Below the pieces are notes generated by a model that was given only the letters and a program-made list of their open reading frames with translations, was not told the DNA's origin and ran no database searches. Position numbers and translations under genes: made by a program. This document shows, piece after piece, positions 22,609 to 34,153 of a DNA stretch of 64,000 bases (position 1 is the stretch's first letter; every line of letters starts with the position of its first letter). The stretch covers positions 15,696,129-15,760,128 of the forward strand of contig NC_052397.1 in the NCBI RefSeq assembly GCF_009389715.1, given 5' to 3'. The DNA is from Phoenix dactylifera (lineage: Eukaryota; Streptophyta; Magnoliopsida; Arecales; Arecaceae).

Positions 22609-24615
22609 TACTTTTTTTTTTTTTTCTACACGAGATGGCACCTGTATCCTTAATATAAATAAATTTAAAAAAATTAAACTAATAAAGCAGATAACTTCCT
22701 ATTGCTAACATATAGAGCCTCCGAGTGGTCGGCTACATACGAGGCCATCCAATCTGCAGCTCCATTGATCTGTCTAAACACATGTTTGGCCTAAAAGACA
22801 ACGCTTCTACTTATCATAGCCCGAATGTTCCAAGTAAAGAGTGGTAGCCACCCATATCATTGATACCCCTAAATCCAGCCGATTACTATGGCCGAGTCAC
22901 CTTCGAGCAGAACTGCACTAGCCCGCAAAACGCATCGGGCTTGACATAGACCTACTCAAGCCGTCCTCCACCCCGCCCCCATAATAGAGATGTCAAAAAT
23001 CCGGCACTCACCGGCAACCACCACTCTAGAGTCCAAGCCTTTGATGATGAAGCCTCCACCACCCCTCCTGTCACCGTCTAGCACGCATCCATCAAAGTTG
23101 ACCTTGAGGAAACTCGAGGGTGGAGGCTCTCAGGTGAAAGAGACCACCCGTAGCACTACAAGAGCTGATGTGGAGCCCCGGATACCTCGAGCTATCAAAG
23201 TCCTGTCCAATGGACCTGCACTGGTAATATTTGCTGCATGTACCCCGGGCCCGCTCCACGACAAACCTAGGTGTAGGATAGCTCTCTCCAAAAATTCAGG
23301 CATTCTTGGCTTGCTAGATATGGTAAGCAGAATAAGTTGCCACTATAGCTACTTGCCGAGTTTGAGAGGCGGTGGCCCACTGTCTGAGCGCTTGCATGAA
23401 AGGGCCCGGGTGGCACCAAGCATCCAGCGGGATACCGATTAGCCTCTAGACCTCCTAGCTTGCTCGAACTAAAATAGAGGGTGGTCCATGGTCTCATCCA
23501 ACTTGCACCTAGGGCACCGAGGTTAGATGCCCAATCCCCAACCACTTAGCATCGATCTCGTTGGCAACTGGCCCCAAACTACCTTCCCGAGGAACAGGGC
23601 CACCCTCAGGTGAAGACCAAATCTCCAGATCCAAGCACAGTCTTGTCTCAGGTGCTTTCACTCTAAAGGAGCCGGTAACCTCCGAACCTTCACAAGTCTA
23701 TGATTTGTTTCAGTCTAAAAACGGAGTTGTGGGTGAAGCAAGTTATCAGGGGGCTACTTGGTATGAGGGAGCAGGAGGAGTCGTGGAGTTATTTGGGCAT
23801 CACCATTATGGGGAGAAGACTGTGGGTGTCAGAGTACCTCAGCATGGTGCATCGCATCCAAGAGCAGCTGGAGGGCTGGAGAACAGCCTCGTTATCCATG
23901 ACGGGTAGGCTAACGCTGATAAGGTCGGTTCTGAGCTACATACTGGTTTATCTCATGTCTAATATTATCATCCTGAAGACTGAGCGGCTTCTCCGGAACT
24001 TCCTCTAGGGCTCACATGGCGATGGTCACGGGGTGCATCGGTTGGCATGGGAGACGATCTGCTAACCATCTCGCGAGGGAGGGTTGGGTGTCCAGTCTCT
24101 TATTATTAGGAGAGAGGCATTGATTGCTCGGCATGCTGTAAGACTTGTACTTGAGCCGCAGTGTTTTTGAAGTCAGGTGCTGATTGCCCGCTATGGACTA
24201 GCCACGGCGAATGGGGTAGCTCAAGGTGGCTGGAGGTGCTCTTTCCTCTGGCGAGAGATCTACAGGTATGTGGTCGTTGCCTTGTCTAACACCAGGTGAC
24301 TGATCAGTGACGGGTATAGTATAGATGTGGTGGAGGACCCTTGGGTGGACACTCACCTAGTAAGGCTCTGGCCGACAATGGTTAACGTTAAGGCTGCGGG
24401 CGGACTTCAGGTTTGCGATCTTCTCTGCCTTAAGGAGGCAGGGTGGGATATCGGTCGGATCAGCTATTTGTTTGGAGAGCACCTCATAGAGAGAGTCCGA
24501 TCGCTGCTTATTTTGGAGATTGCTAGTCCAGATGTGAGTTTGGAATATGTTCTGTAGCTCTAGAGTTAGAGTGAAAGATATCTACCGCCTCCTTCAAAGT
24601 GAGTGTGATTCAACA
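22609..24615 (-). mobile_element. LINE with 5' inversion (twin-priming structure), decayed
   Basis: The minus-strand part (about 23690-22609) encodes the LINE zinc-binding region (VALFL and MQALRQWATA-like blocks), then an RNase H-like domain (VLLEGDSAIVI), and ends in a poly-A (T-run at 22611-22624). The adjoining part (23698-24615) reads on the plus strand and encodes the reverse transcriptase C-terminus (ICFSLKTE, SMTGRLTLIRSVLSYI) and the WREIYR...VEDPWVDT connecting region. In LINE order the inverted part ends just where the sense part begins, which is how twin priming inverts 5' ends. Several stops and frameshifts make it inactive. Confidence 0.75.
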
Positions 24616-26293
24616 GTCTTGTGCTCATCAGCAGCAGCCTGATGAATTCGACGCCTTATGCTCCAGAGGCAAATCCAACACCTACCAAAAACGCACCAAA
24701 CCAACATGCCATGTGACGTCATGTCTCTGTGCCCCTCAATGAATGTTGGTTCATGAGACTCCTTTGGAAGGCGGAAGAGACATCTTTTGCTACAAAGATG
24801 GACCTGTTCATAAAACATTCTGATATCCTATTCTTACAAGCGGCTAGATCTCCAAGGATCGATGGGCCTTCTCTTCGCACCCAACGACCATTGAATCTTC
24901 CACTACACAGATCTCAAAGCGATCCATACTCCATCGTCCATCTGTCTCCCTAGATCTCAGAGAAAAAACTATTGTGGTTTCACACTTCTCGAGTAATCAA
25001 ATGGTATGTTTAGGTGGTTGATTCAACACTTAGCAAATATATGCAAATTTTATTTAATATATTATTGGATAGAATTGACATAGAATCTAGTTGGGTTTGG
25101 CCTCAACCTAGCTTGAAAGAGCTTTGGGTCTATAATTCTGACCCGACGTAACCCGTTTTATCAAGCTAAAAGCACATGACCCAAAGTCACGCTTACGGGC
25201 GTATTTGACATATTTGCCCAGGCCATTAGTGATCACCCGCTCATACCTTTTGATTATCAAATTCAAGGAAAATATAATATACTGAATGAGACCTCCATTT
25301 TAATTTTCACCAAATAATAAAAAAAAGAGGCCAATGGTGCAAATTTGAAATTTGTAACCACCTCTATCCCTTGCCATGCATTCTTGTTCAATGGCTGATT
25401 TGCTGCATAAAACAGTGATTTGTAATACCCAGCTTGCAAATGTAAATGGGATGGTTATTTCTAAATCCCCAACAACAAGAAATGTATTGATTCGACCAGA
25501 AATTTCTATGAACAAGTTTAACTACTAAAATAAAATTCTAATACCAGTACCAAGGCTGAGATATGTCTCTCACTGGAATCATCAACTTTAACTTGTATAC
25601 TTTTTTTGATTGCAGCAATAATGACAAATCTATGATACGAGGTTGCATAAGACGCTCTCTTGTTTTTTTTTTTTTTTTAAAAAAAAAGAATATAACCAAA
25701 AGCATGAAGGTGTCTAATAGAAAAAGTTGTACAGAATGTGTGGATTTGGACCGCAGTGCTCGCTGGGTATACTTTTCGGACAGCATCTTGGGCCTTCTTC
25801 CACATGTTGTGCTTATTTTTGGTAGAGAATTAACCTGGGCCTTTCCGTTCGTGGGCTTAAAAGACTTCATTTATCTTACCCTACGGTGCTTTAAGTTCCG
25901 CTTCTAGTTATTCTTTGGCTATGGACCATGCCAAACCTTTGAGGAGCCAACGGATTTGCAGCGGAAGGCCCCAACGATGCCATAATCGATTGATCCATTC
26001 TATTGATCAATTTTTTTTAAAAAAAATTCATTAGAGACAATATTAGTTTTTCATCATATTTTCAGATTTTGTAGTCGAACAATCTTAGTATATATATATA
26101 TTTTTTTATTTTTAAATCAAGTTTCTCATTTTCAATCGAATTTGCAAGGCTCGTCTATATAAGACAGATCAGGGTTTAGTTTGCTATGGATCCTTTTGCT
26201 TGATCAATATAATTTTCATGGAGTTCTCTTCCACTCTCTTCTTCTTATTCCATGCGCTTGTTCTCTCTCAACAGCTAGCACATGGACCAAGCT
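24616..26293. other. Intergenic, no gene seen
   Basis: AT-rich sequence without recognisable domains. A T-run facing an A-run at 25662-25687 could form a small hairpin. Confidence 0.5.
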
Positions 26294-27724
26294 TGCATCA
26301 TTATCCACAGACGTGTAGAGGATAGGACTTGTTTCATGAAATAGAATTATAACCCCCCTTACTTATCCCTATTCAAGATGCAAGACTATTTTTCCAGCTA
26401 AAGAACGGTGTTTGATAGTATAACAGCGGAATGAAGGCTTTATTCCATGATTTTACCACCTACCGAGTACTGCCTCAAGGACAAACTCCAAGATTAAGTT
26501 TGTACCACAAAAGTAAAATAAAATGTGTCCCAACAGTAGTATTTATCTCCCAGCTAGAAGTTGGAGATGGATGTTGTTGGGCTCTCTCTCCTTATAAAGC
26601 GAAGAGGCCATTCATATTTTGGGCTACTCGTATGGTTTGGAGAAAGCCGCCAACTAAAGCCTACTCCCTTTTTTGGCGTCTTTGTTATGGAAGGAAAAGA
26701 GTTGGGTTGGTTGAGATTGGGAGCTCTGGAAAAGAAACCTTTTTCTCTTAGAAGAAAGCTGCTTCTCGTGGCTGAGAACTTGGAGAAGGAAAGCCTTAGC
26801 GCCCCATTGCTTTAGGAGGTGACTTTTGTGAAGACAAAGGTTAAAAAAAAAAGAAAAAACAAAGGCTGGTATGATCTGGAATTGAGAAGGTCCATCCTCA
26901 AATCCTAGTTTGAGGTTGTTCCACATCCACAAATCAACACTCTAGGAGGATTTTGAGAACCCTATATGGGCGAGTCCACTCAATCTTTTGTATGTTGAAT
27001 GTATCTCCAGGAAATTATCATGCATCTCAGGAGGTGTTGTTCCTTAATATTTGGTAGTAGGAGTGGCAATGATTAACCAAGCAATTTATTTAGCTTATTT
27101 CAACATATTATAAATTAGGTTGAATTACCTATTACATAAAAAGTCCAAGTTCGGTTATGAATCTTTAACCTATTTAATAAATATATCGGGCTCCAGTTGA
27201 TAAATTTTTGATTTATTATATATCCGGCCTAATTCGATCTGATTACCATCCCTATTTGGTAGCCTCTAGATATAGCCTAACGAGGATTTTACTGCAAAAA
27301 AGATGTTCTTTTGATCATTAGTTTGCCATGAAGAACTTCTTAATCTTATTACCCGAAAATATTTGAAGGTTGATCTGGACACAATCCCAAGGATTTTTTT
27401 CGCATTAAAGTTTTCAATAAAGACATAATGGTCTCTTGTGTCTAGGTGGTTCCAGCTATATATATGTCTGTATCTGTGTGCGCGGGTATCTACTTCTTTG
27501 TATATACCATGCTCCGATTGGATCTGGAAATAGTTGTTCTAAATTTGCTTGTTGTCCTTTTCCATCTCAACAACGTGGTATCCAAATGTACCGTGTCACA
27601 TTTGGTGCCAACTACGGAACTAATAGCTTTTAATAATTATATTTTCAAAACTACTAAATTAAACTACTAAATTTAATTAAGAAAATATACTTTAATCTCT
27701 TTTTAGAAAATTGGAATGATATAT
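26294..27724. repeat. Unidentified 1.4-kb repeat, copy 1
   Basis: The stretch matches 44112-45508 in the same orientation from CTTGCATCATTATCCA to GGAATGATATATT, by eye about 85-90 percent identical with indels. No terminal repeats or target duplications are evident. The open frames differ between copies, so it is probably non-coding. The sequence next to its right end (27734-27765) is a scrap of the SOT-associated module. Confidence 0.75.
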
Positions 27725-28718
27725 TCTATAGTTGTTCTACTCGCTCGTGACTCCCTATAGCATCATTACTCAAATGTCTGGCCCAAGAATAGATCTCCAT
27801 TATTAGGCGAAAGGGTAGCACAAAGTCCACATGTTTCTTGCCCGCTTGAAAGAAGGCCGACAGCAACGGCAGGCTATGAAATCTTTTGTGGGCTCCTCGA
27901 GGGATTTGGGTTGCGTCCCATTCGCTTATATAGTACTTGGATGCTGTACCAAACGCTTTAGAAAATAAATATAATATCTCATAAAGGCCTTGTGGAAATT
28001 CTCATATTAAACGTCACTCACTGGATGCAACGTTAAGGTAATTTTTAATGACGTACAAAGTTTCAATATCACACGTTTATCGATAAACGACTTAAAAAAT
28101 TCTGATTGGAACATAAAAAAACATTGCTGGGCCGGGTTCGGTGAAGCCAACTTGTTACAATAATATTCTTCTTTCCTGTAAAAAAAATATTTGATAGCAA
28201 AAGCCTAATAAGCTAGAAAAGTAAATTATTCTTTTGCTTATCTTCATGTAGCGCGTAAGCAATTGCATCCTATAAGTCATGAGCAGACGAACAAGCAGCC
28301 ACAAAAAACCCAAAAGGTTTAGATAATATTTAAACATTACAAATTCTAAAATTATTATTTTGTTGACTCCTTAATTCAAAAGTTGTAGAATTTTTTTAAA
28401 AAAATAAGATTATTCTTTTTTACCACTAGAAGGAGGAAGCTCAAAAAAGAAAAAAGGTGCGAGAGAAAATAAGAGATAGAAATTTTCACTTTAAGTGGGA
28501 TTTTCTAATTTCACCATATGAAAGATTTTGTAGAATCTTCAATTACTATCGGAAACCAACTAATCCAAAATGGTACTTTGTAATTTCAAGGAATTTAAGA
28601 CATTATACAATAACGTGTTTTTTATTTTTCAAAGTACATCCAAATACATCCACAGTGAAAAAGCAGGAAACCTCGATATCAAGCAACAAAGAATTATAAA
28701 AATCGAATATATCAAATA
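27725..28718. repeat. SOT-associated duplicated flank, copy 0
   Basis: From about 28040 the sequence matches 41500-42160, 52600-53200 and 62215-62865, which lie downstream (3') of the degraded SOT copies. It ends at the element B insertion point and resumes at 35139. No gene is seen in it. Confidence 0.75.
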
Positions 28719-28723
28719 CAATG

Positions 28724-29409
28724 TGTTGGGGGAATACCCAAGTCATGCCGACCTCAGAGGCGCTCGACTAGAAAGCGCCGACCAGAGAGGCGCTCGACTA
28801 GAAAGCGCCGACCAGAGAGGCGCTCGACTAGAAAGCGCCGACCAGAGAGGTGCTTGACTAGAAAGCGCCGACCAGAAGCAACCCCGCCACAGGACACTCC
28901 GCTAGGCGACCTGCTCGGCTCGGCACCTGTGCCGGGCCCGTGCCTTAGCCGAATACCCAACCTCCGCCTAACCCTCTAAAAGATCTGACAACTAAGTACA
29001 TGACTCCACTACAATCTGCCACCATCCCTAAGTCATCAAGGCACGAGATCTCCGCTAGAACTCGGCACGACCTATCATTAATGCATAAGACCCCCTCAGG
29101 CCTCCGATGCACTCAGTTATTAAATGAACACGGCTCAAGACGATCTCCGGATCACTGAACCATCAAAGCGTATGGCTCACCTTGACCACCGGTTCACTCA
29201 GCAATTAATGCACTTGCCGTCTACGAACCCCAGGCCCACCACGGCCGGCGGTTCAACCACCCCAACGGGTCCGATCAACCGTGACAGCTCCCTGACTCCG
29301 GCCTGATCCGGCCTTATTTTCCACTACGCCATTAATAAGCAAGATCGTGCCCAATTATCACAAAAGAGGACAAATTCTCCTGTCACCTTCCAGGTAACAT
29401 AATATCTTT
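28724..29409 (+). repeat. Truncated 5' LTR of element B
   Basis: It starts TGTTGGGGGAATACCC and matches the 3' LTR up to ATAATATCTTT. The break falls just before the position of the TATA box in the 3' LTR (CTATAAAAAGG), so this LTR has lost its TATA box, R and U5. Near its start are four 30-bp units, each containing GGCGCT, a 9-nt spacer and AGCGCC. Confidence 0.92.
28751..28873 (+). repeat. 30-bp tandem repeats in U3 of element B
   Basis: Four units of 30 bp, each with a perfect 6-bp inverted repeat that can form a small hairpin. The same array is in the 3' LTR at 34181-34303, where the first two units carry GG in place of AA. Confidence 0.9.
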
Positions 29410-29730
29410 ACTGGTTGGCTCAGGAACAACCTTGACCTGATCGAGGAGACAAGGGAGGCCGCCCGAGTTCGTATGGCGAGGTACCAGCAAAAGACAGCTC
29501 AGTACTACAACGCCAGGGTCAAAGTCAAATCCTTCAAAGCGGGGGACCTTGTCTTCAGAAGAGCCGAGGCCTCCCGACCAACCGAGCAAGGGAAACTGGC
29601 TCCAAACTGGGAAGGACCTTACCGAGTCACGCGCATCTGTCGACCCAAAACTTACAAGCTAGAGTCTCTAGATGGGACTCCCATTCTACGAAGCTGGAGT
29701 TCTGAAAATCTCCGCGTATACCACCAGTAG
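29410..29730 (+). pseudogene. Integrase C-terminal remnant of element B
   Basis: The open frame gives MARYQQKTAQYYNARVK, then KLAPNWEGPYRV and ends RSWSSENLRVYHQ. It aligns with residues near the end of element A integrase. The catalytic core is absent because of the internal deletion. Confidence 0.9.
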
Positions 29731-29854
29731 AACCCCAAGGGGCCCCCCACTATTCAACCATAAATTTCATTTTATTATGACTTATGATGGTTTGTGTACT
29801 TGTTCGAAATCACCAATTCTTCTAAATTGTCTCATGGTACCAGGCTCGCTCTCC

Positions 29855-30740
29855 TCCCCCGACCACGGTCGGGATGCCCCGATACAGCGGGATGCGATCT
29901 CCATCGACCAACGAGCTCGGCTCGTTCTCCATCGGCCAACGAGCTCGGCTTGTTCTCCTACCCCGACCACGGTCGGGATGCCCCGATACAGCGGGATGCG
30001 ATCTCCATCGGCCAACGAGCTCGGCTCGTTCTCCTACCCCGACCATGGTCGGGATGCCCCGATACAGCGGGATGCGATCTTCACCGACCAACGAGCTCGG
30101 CTCGTTCTCCATCGGCCAACGAGCTCGGCTCGTTCTCCTACTCCGACCACGGTCGTGATGCCCCGATACAGTGGGATGCGATCTCCATCGACCAACGAGC
30201 TCGGCTCGTTCTCCATCGGCCAACGAGCTCGGCTCGTTCTCCTACCCCGACCACGGTCGAGATGCCCCGATACAGCGGGATGCGATCTTCACCGACCAAC
30301 GAGCTCGGCTCATTCTCCATCGGCCAACGAGCTCGGCTCGTTCTCCTACCCCGACCACGGTCTGGATGCCCCGATACAGCGGGATGCGATCTCCATCGAC
30401 CAACAAGCTCGGCTCGTTCTCCTACCCCGACCACGGTCGGGATGCCCCGATACAGCGGGATGCGATCTCCATCGACCAACGAGCTCGGCTCGTTCTCCAT
30501 CGGCCAACGAGCCCGGCTCGTTCTCCTACCCCGACCACGGTCGGGATGCCCCGATACAGCGGGATGCGATCTCCATCGACCAACGAGCTCGGCTCGTTCT
30601 CCATCGGCCAACGAGCTCGGCTCGTTCTCCTACCCCGACCGCGGTCGGGATGCTCCGATATTTTGGGATGCGTTCTCCATCGACCAACGAGCTCGGCTCG
30701 TTCTCCATTGGCCAACAAACTCGGCTTGTTCTCCATCGAT
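29855..30740 (+). repeat. Minisatellite array in the 3' region of element B
   Basis: About nine units occur at spacings of roughly 77 or 104 bp. The 77-bp core has ACCACGGTCGGGATGCCCCG, then a CAGCGGGATGCGATC block. It is followed by one or two 27-bp sub-repeats (CCAACGAGCTCGGCTCGTT, itself containing GAGCTCGGCTC). Because unit lengths preserve reading frame over stretches, long repetitive open frames appear on both strands; I do not call them genes. Confidence 0.9.
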
Positions 30741-31434
30741 CACAGAGCTCGACTCAACCTGTTCGTGATCAACGAAAAGTCCGTGATTGACAATCGGATT
30801 CCTCTTATCGGCGTCCCCAAAGAGCGGACCCTGAGCAGAAGAGCGTCTTCAGTCGCCAGGCGAAGTTCTTAGCCTCGGCATAAGAGCGCTCACGGTACCA
30901 GGTACCCATTCAATTAATGTCTCTACATTATCTCATTTATTTTCATTCTTGGTTAATTAATCTGATCACCCGGATGTTTCTTCACTCTTCTCAAGAGAAA
31001 GAGAAAGAATATGTTAACAGCGCCTCGGCAACCCGAGGTTCGGGCTCAAAGTTCGCTAAGGAATTTTAAGTCTAGTGACCTAGTCCTAGGGCTCGGTCAA
31101 ATTCTGAGCTAAGCTCGGAAAGACCCCCCCGAGCCCAAGCACATCCTAGACATAAGCATCACTATATCACTGGTCCTAGGACCTAAGCTCGGTTGTGCCG
31201 AGCCTAAACGCAAGTCCAACTATGCGATGGACAAAGTTGGGGCCGTGGAGCCCAATTCCTCGGAACCTAAAAGTGGATCCAAACGAAAGAAATCTAAGTC
31301 AGCCGAAAATGAAATCAAAGCACAAGTCAAGCTGCAAGTTATAACGAATATGTATATTCATTTCAAAAAAAAAAGCCCGTAGGCTAAGTACAAAGTTCGG
31401 ACTCGGCCTTAACAAGTATAGAGGCCACCCCGAC
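30741..31434. other. Element B internal spacer
   Basis: No gene is seen. The stretch lies between the minisatellite and the 3' end of the antisense gene. Confidence 0.5.
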
Positions 31435-31459
31435 TTAAAAAAAAAAAAAACTAAAAAAA

Positions 31460-33662
31460 ACTATATTAAGGCTCGGGCTCGGCGACTTCAGGAGCAGTTG
31501 GCTCCTTTGCGATCGAGGCCTCTCCCCCGGTGGCCTCAGCAGCTTCGGGAGCCGCCTCGGTGACCTCAAGAGCAGCCTCGCCCGCCCCGGCTGGACCTTC
31601 CTGGTCGGCCCCGTTAGATGGAGCTTCTGCCTCCGCCCCTGAATCTTCGACCCCCGCTCCTGGTTGAAGCAGGTTAAGGTCAAAGTTTGGAAGAAGTCGC
31701 CGCAGCTGGTTGCGGAAGTCCTTGAAGCCCTGGATAAGCCCGTTTACGCCCTCCTCTTCCAGTAAATCGCGAAACTCTTCCGATTCACGGAAGAGTTTGA
31801 CAGCGTCTTAGGCCTGCTCCCGAGCCTCCTTCTTCCGAGCCTCGTGGTAGGCGGCCTTTCGCTCTAAATTTTTATTTCCCGTTCGCGATCGACGAGCAAA
31901 GATTGTGCGTCGAGCAGACGGGCCTCGAGCTCTTGGGCCTTTAGGTGAGCTTCCCCCACCTCCTGCTCGCGGATAGCGAGCGATGACTCGGCCTCCGACC
32001 GACGAGCCTCCGCGGCGCGCACTTCAGATCTGGCCAAAGCGTGCGCGCCCTTCTCCTCCTTGAGTTCGGCGACCAGAGCCCGAACCTCGTCCTCGGCCGC
32101 CTCTAATTTCGCCCGAAGCACTTTTTGTTCGGCCTCGGACGCAAGGAACTTCGCCTCGGCCTCCTCACGCCCCTTTTGATGCCTTCGGGCTTGGTCCCGA
32201 TAATCTTGGATTATGTGCATCATTGTTTCGGTTTCGTGGAGGTGCTGCAAAAGGGGGACATAAGAAACAAATCTAATCCAAAATAAACTTAAACACGGAA
32301 ATGAAGGTCGACTTACTCGGATGGAAGAGCAAATGACAGAGTCCATGAAGGCGCCGTAGTTCATGGACCGGATCTTGGCCAGGTCGGCCGGGAGCAGCGC
32401 GACCCGAAGAACTTCACGCGCTACCTATGGGTTATCGAGGGCCGAGTCGCCCTCGAAAACCGCCCACTCGGGAGCGTAAGGCACCTGCTCCCGGAGGCCC
32501 GACGAGCCCGGAAGGCCGGCCTCGGCTGGCCTGGGCAGATCCGACCCCGCGGTTTCTTGACTATTTCCCGGCTCGAGACTGGGGAATTGGGGTCGGACAG
32601 GCGGCCGACCTGACTGCCGCAAAGTGGAGGCGGGGCGCGCAAGTGCCAAATCCGCCGAAGTCCTCCCTCCCTGGTCGGTATTTGGAGCTTCCTGCCGACC
32701 AGGAATTTGCGAAATTGGCGCCGGGCACGGGAGCGCCACCGTAGCTCCACTAGAGCCCGCGCCCTCACCCCGACCAGCTTCAGAGCGCACGGGGCGAGGA
32801 GCGCTCACCTCGACTGCTGTGGTCGCCGAGGTCTTCGCCTTCTTCCTCGGCTCGGTTGGTTCTCCCGAGAGCTCGGCCGCCCTCTTTTGAAACCGGGCGT
32901 ATAGGACCTCGCTCTTGGTCACCATCTTTGCGATATCTGCAAGGACGAGCAGGATTAAAACTTAGAACTGTAACAAAATGAAAAAGACACCCTACTGTTA
33001 CTCTTACCATGGGGACGCGCCGAGCTCAGGCCAACGTTCATTAGAGCGTCCTCACTTATGAGGCCGCTCAGTAAAATACCGTCCCCGAGGCTGCGGATGG
33101 TGTCGATGATCCCCTGCTCACGCGGAGAAAGCTTGGGGGCTTTGTTGACGGACCTGAGCTGGGTTGACCCCCACCTAGGGTCAAATCCCCATGTCCGTTC
33201 AGAACCTAGGAAGAAGAACTTCTTCTTCCAGTCATGAATGGATGAAGGAGCACCCTGAAAGAGTGGCCGACCCGCCCGAAGGGCGATGTAGAGCCACTCT
33301 CCATCTCCCGGATTCGACTTCAACACAAAAAGTCGCCGGAAAACGTTGACAGAGGTCGGAATCCCGTGCAGTAACAGCGACAGGAAACCGACCACTGTCC
33401 TCCAGACGTTCGGAGCAAGTTGCGCCGGAACCAATTGGTATACCGTCAGCAACTCATTCATAAAGCCGTGAAGAGGAAACCGTAGGCCGGCCCAGAGTGA
33501 TTCCAAATACACTCCAATCCGGCCTACCGGAGGATCGGTTACCCGATCCCCCCGCCTGGCGGGCTCCAAACGAAACCCTTCTAGAGGAAAAAACCACTCT
33601 TCGGTCATTTCGACCTCCAGTACACTCATGGTAGACTCGACTTCACTTAGACCGGAAACCAT
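31460..33662 (-). pseudogene. Antisense accessory gene of element B, three exons, broken
   Basis: Exon 1 (33662-33008) has the gypsy-type transposon domain: LVPAQLAPNVWRTVVGF, GAPSSIHDWKKKFFF and LSSARPHG at the splice site. Exon 2 is 32936-32317 and exon 3 starts at 32244. Introns are 71 and 72 bp with donors GTAAGA and GTAAGT and acceptors CTTGCAG and TTTTGCAG. Intron positions and phases (1 and 0) match element A, and more than half of exon 1 residues are identical by eye. Exon 3 is again coiled coil, then VKLFRESEEFRDLLEEEGV, which parallels VELFKESQEFRDMLEEETV in A. Breaks are a TAG at 32425-32427, a frameshift near 31870 and a TAA near 31812. Confidence 0.78.
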
Positions 33663-33786
33663 TAGGAGGAAGAGAAAAAGATTGAGAGAAAGGGACCTGT
33701 AGAAAATGCCGGAGAAAGGAAACTTCGGACTGAGAAAAGCTGGAGGAAGAAGACAATAAGAAAGGAACGGGAGGCCAGGTGAGGGC

Positions 33787-33793
33787 TTATATA
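33787..33793 (-). promoter_or_regulatory. TATA box of antisense gene B
   Basis: TATATAA on the minus strand lies about 125 bp upstream of the start codon. It is followed on the plus strand by CCTCCAACGGCCTAGATCAACG, nearly the same arrangement as in element A. Confidence 0.6.
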
Positions 33794-34153
33794 GACCCCT
33801 CCAACGGCCTAGATCAACGAGAAAAACGCTGCACCCCGTTTAGATTACGACGCGTGTCGGCCCAAACGACGGAGTGCCACATTTAATTCGGACTGACGCT
33901 TCGAACACCGAAGCGCCCCATCGGATCGTGCGGCCCCATCATGAGCCCACGATGCGAGGACGCTTCGGAGAAGGCGTCCCAATAATGAGACATTTCGGAA
34001 AAGAAGAAACGCCGCCTATTAAAGGCACCTCGAAGCGCCCGATAATTCGAAACGCGCAATAATTTAAAATTTTCAGAATCCATAATGACCCAACTAAAAC
34101 TACTTCCCGCGCTCAAGCTGGTAGCCAGCTGGAACCCGGAAGTCGGGGGGTAG

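Noticed and set aside
26431-26815. Two overlapping open frames in the 1.4-kb repeat
   Set aside because: The second copy at 44322-44646 does not keep either frame with synonymous-type changes, so coding is unlikely.
28754-28960. Minus-strand repetitive frame (GRRFLVERLS repeats)
   Set aside because: It is the translation of the 30-bp LTR repeats.
29855-30740. CRISPR-like regular repeats
   Set aside because: The unit is directly tandem with repeated, not unique, spacers, inside a plant retrotransposon.
29672-30872. Open frames of up to 372 codons on both strands
   Set aside because: All come from the minisatellite; the reading frame survives because the unit lengths nearly preserve it.
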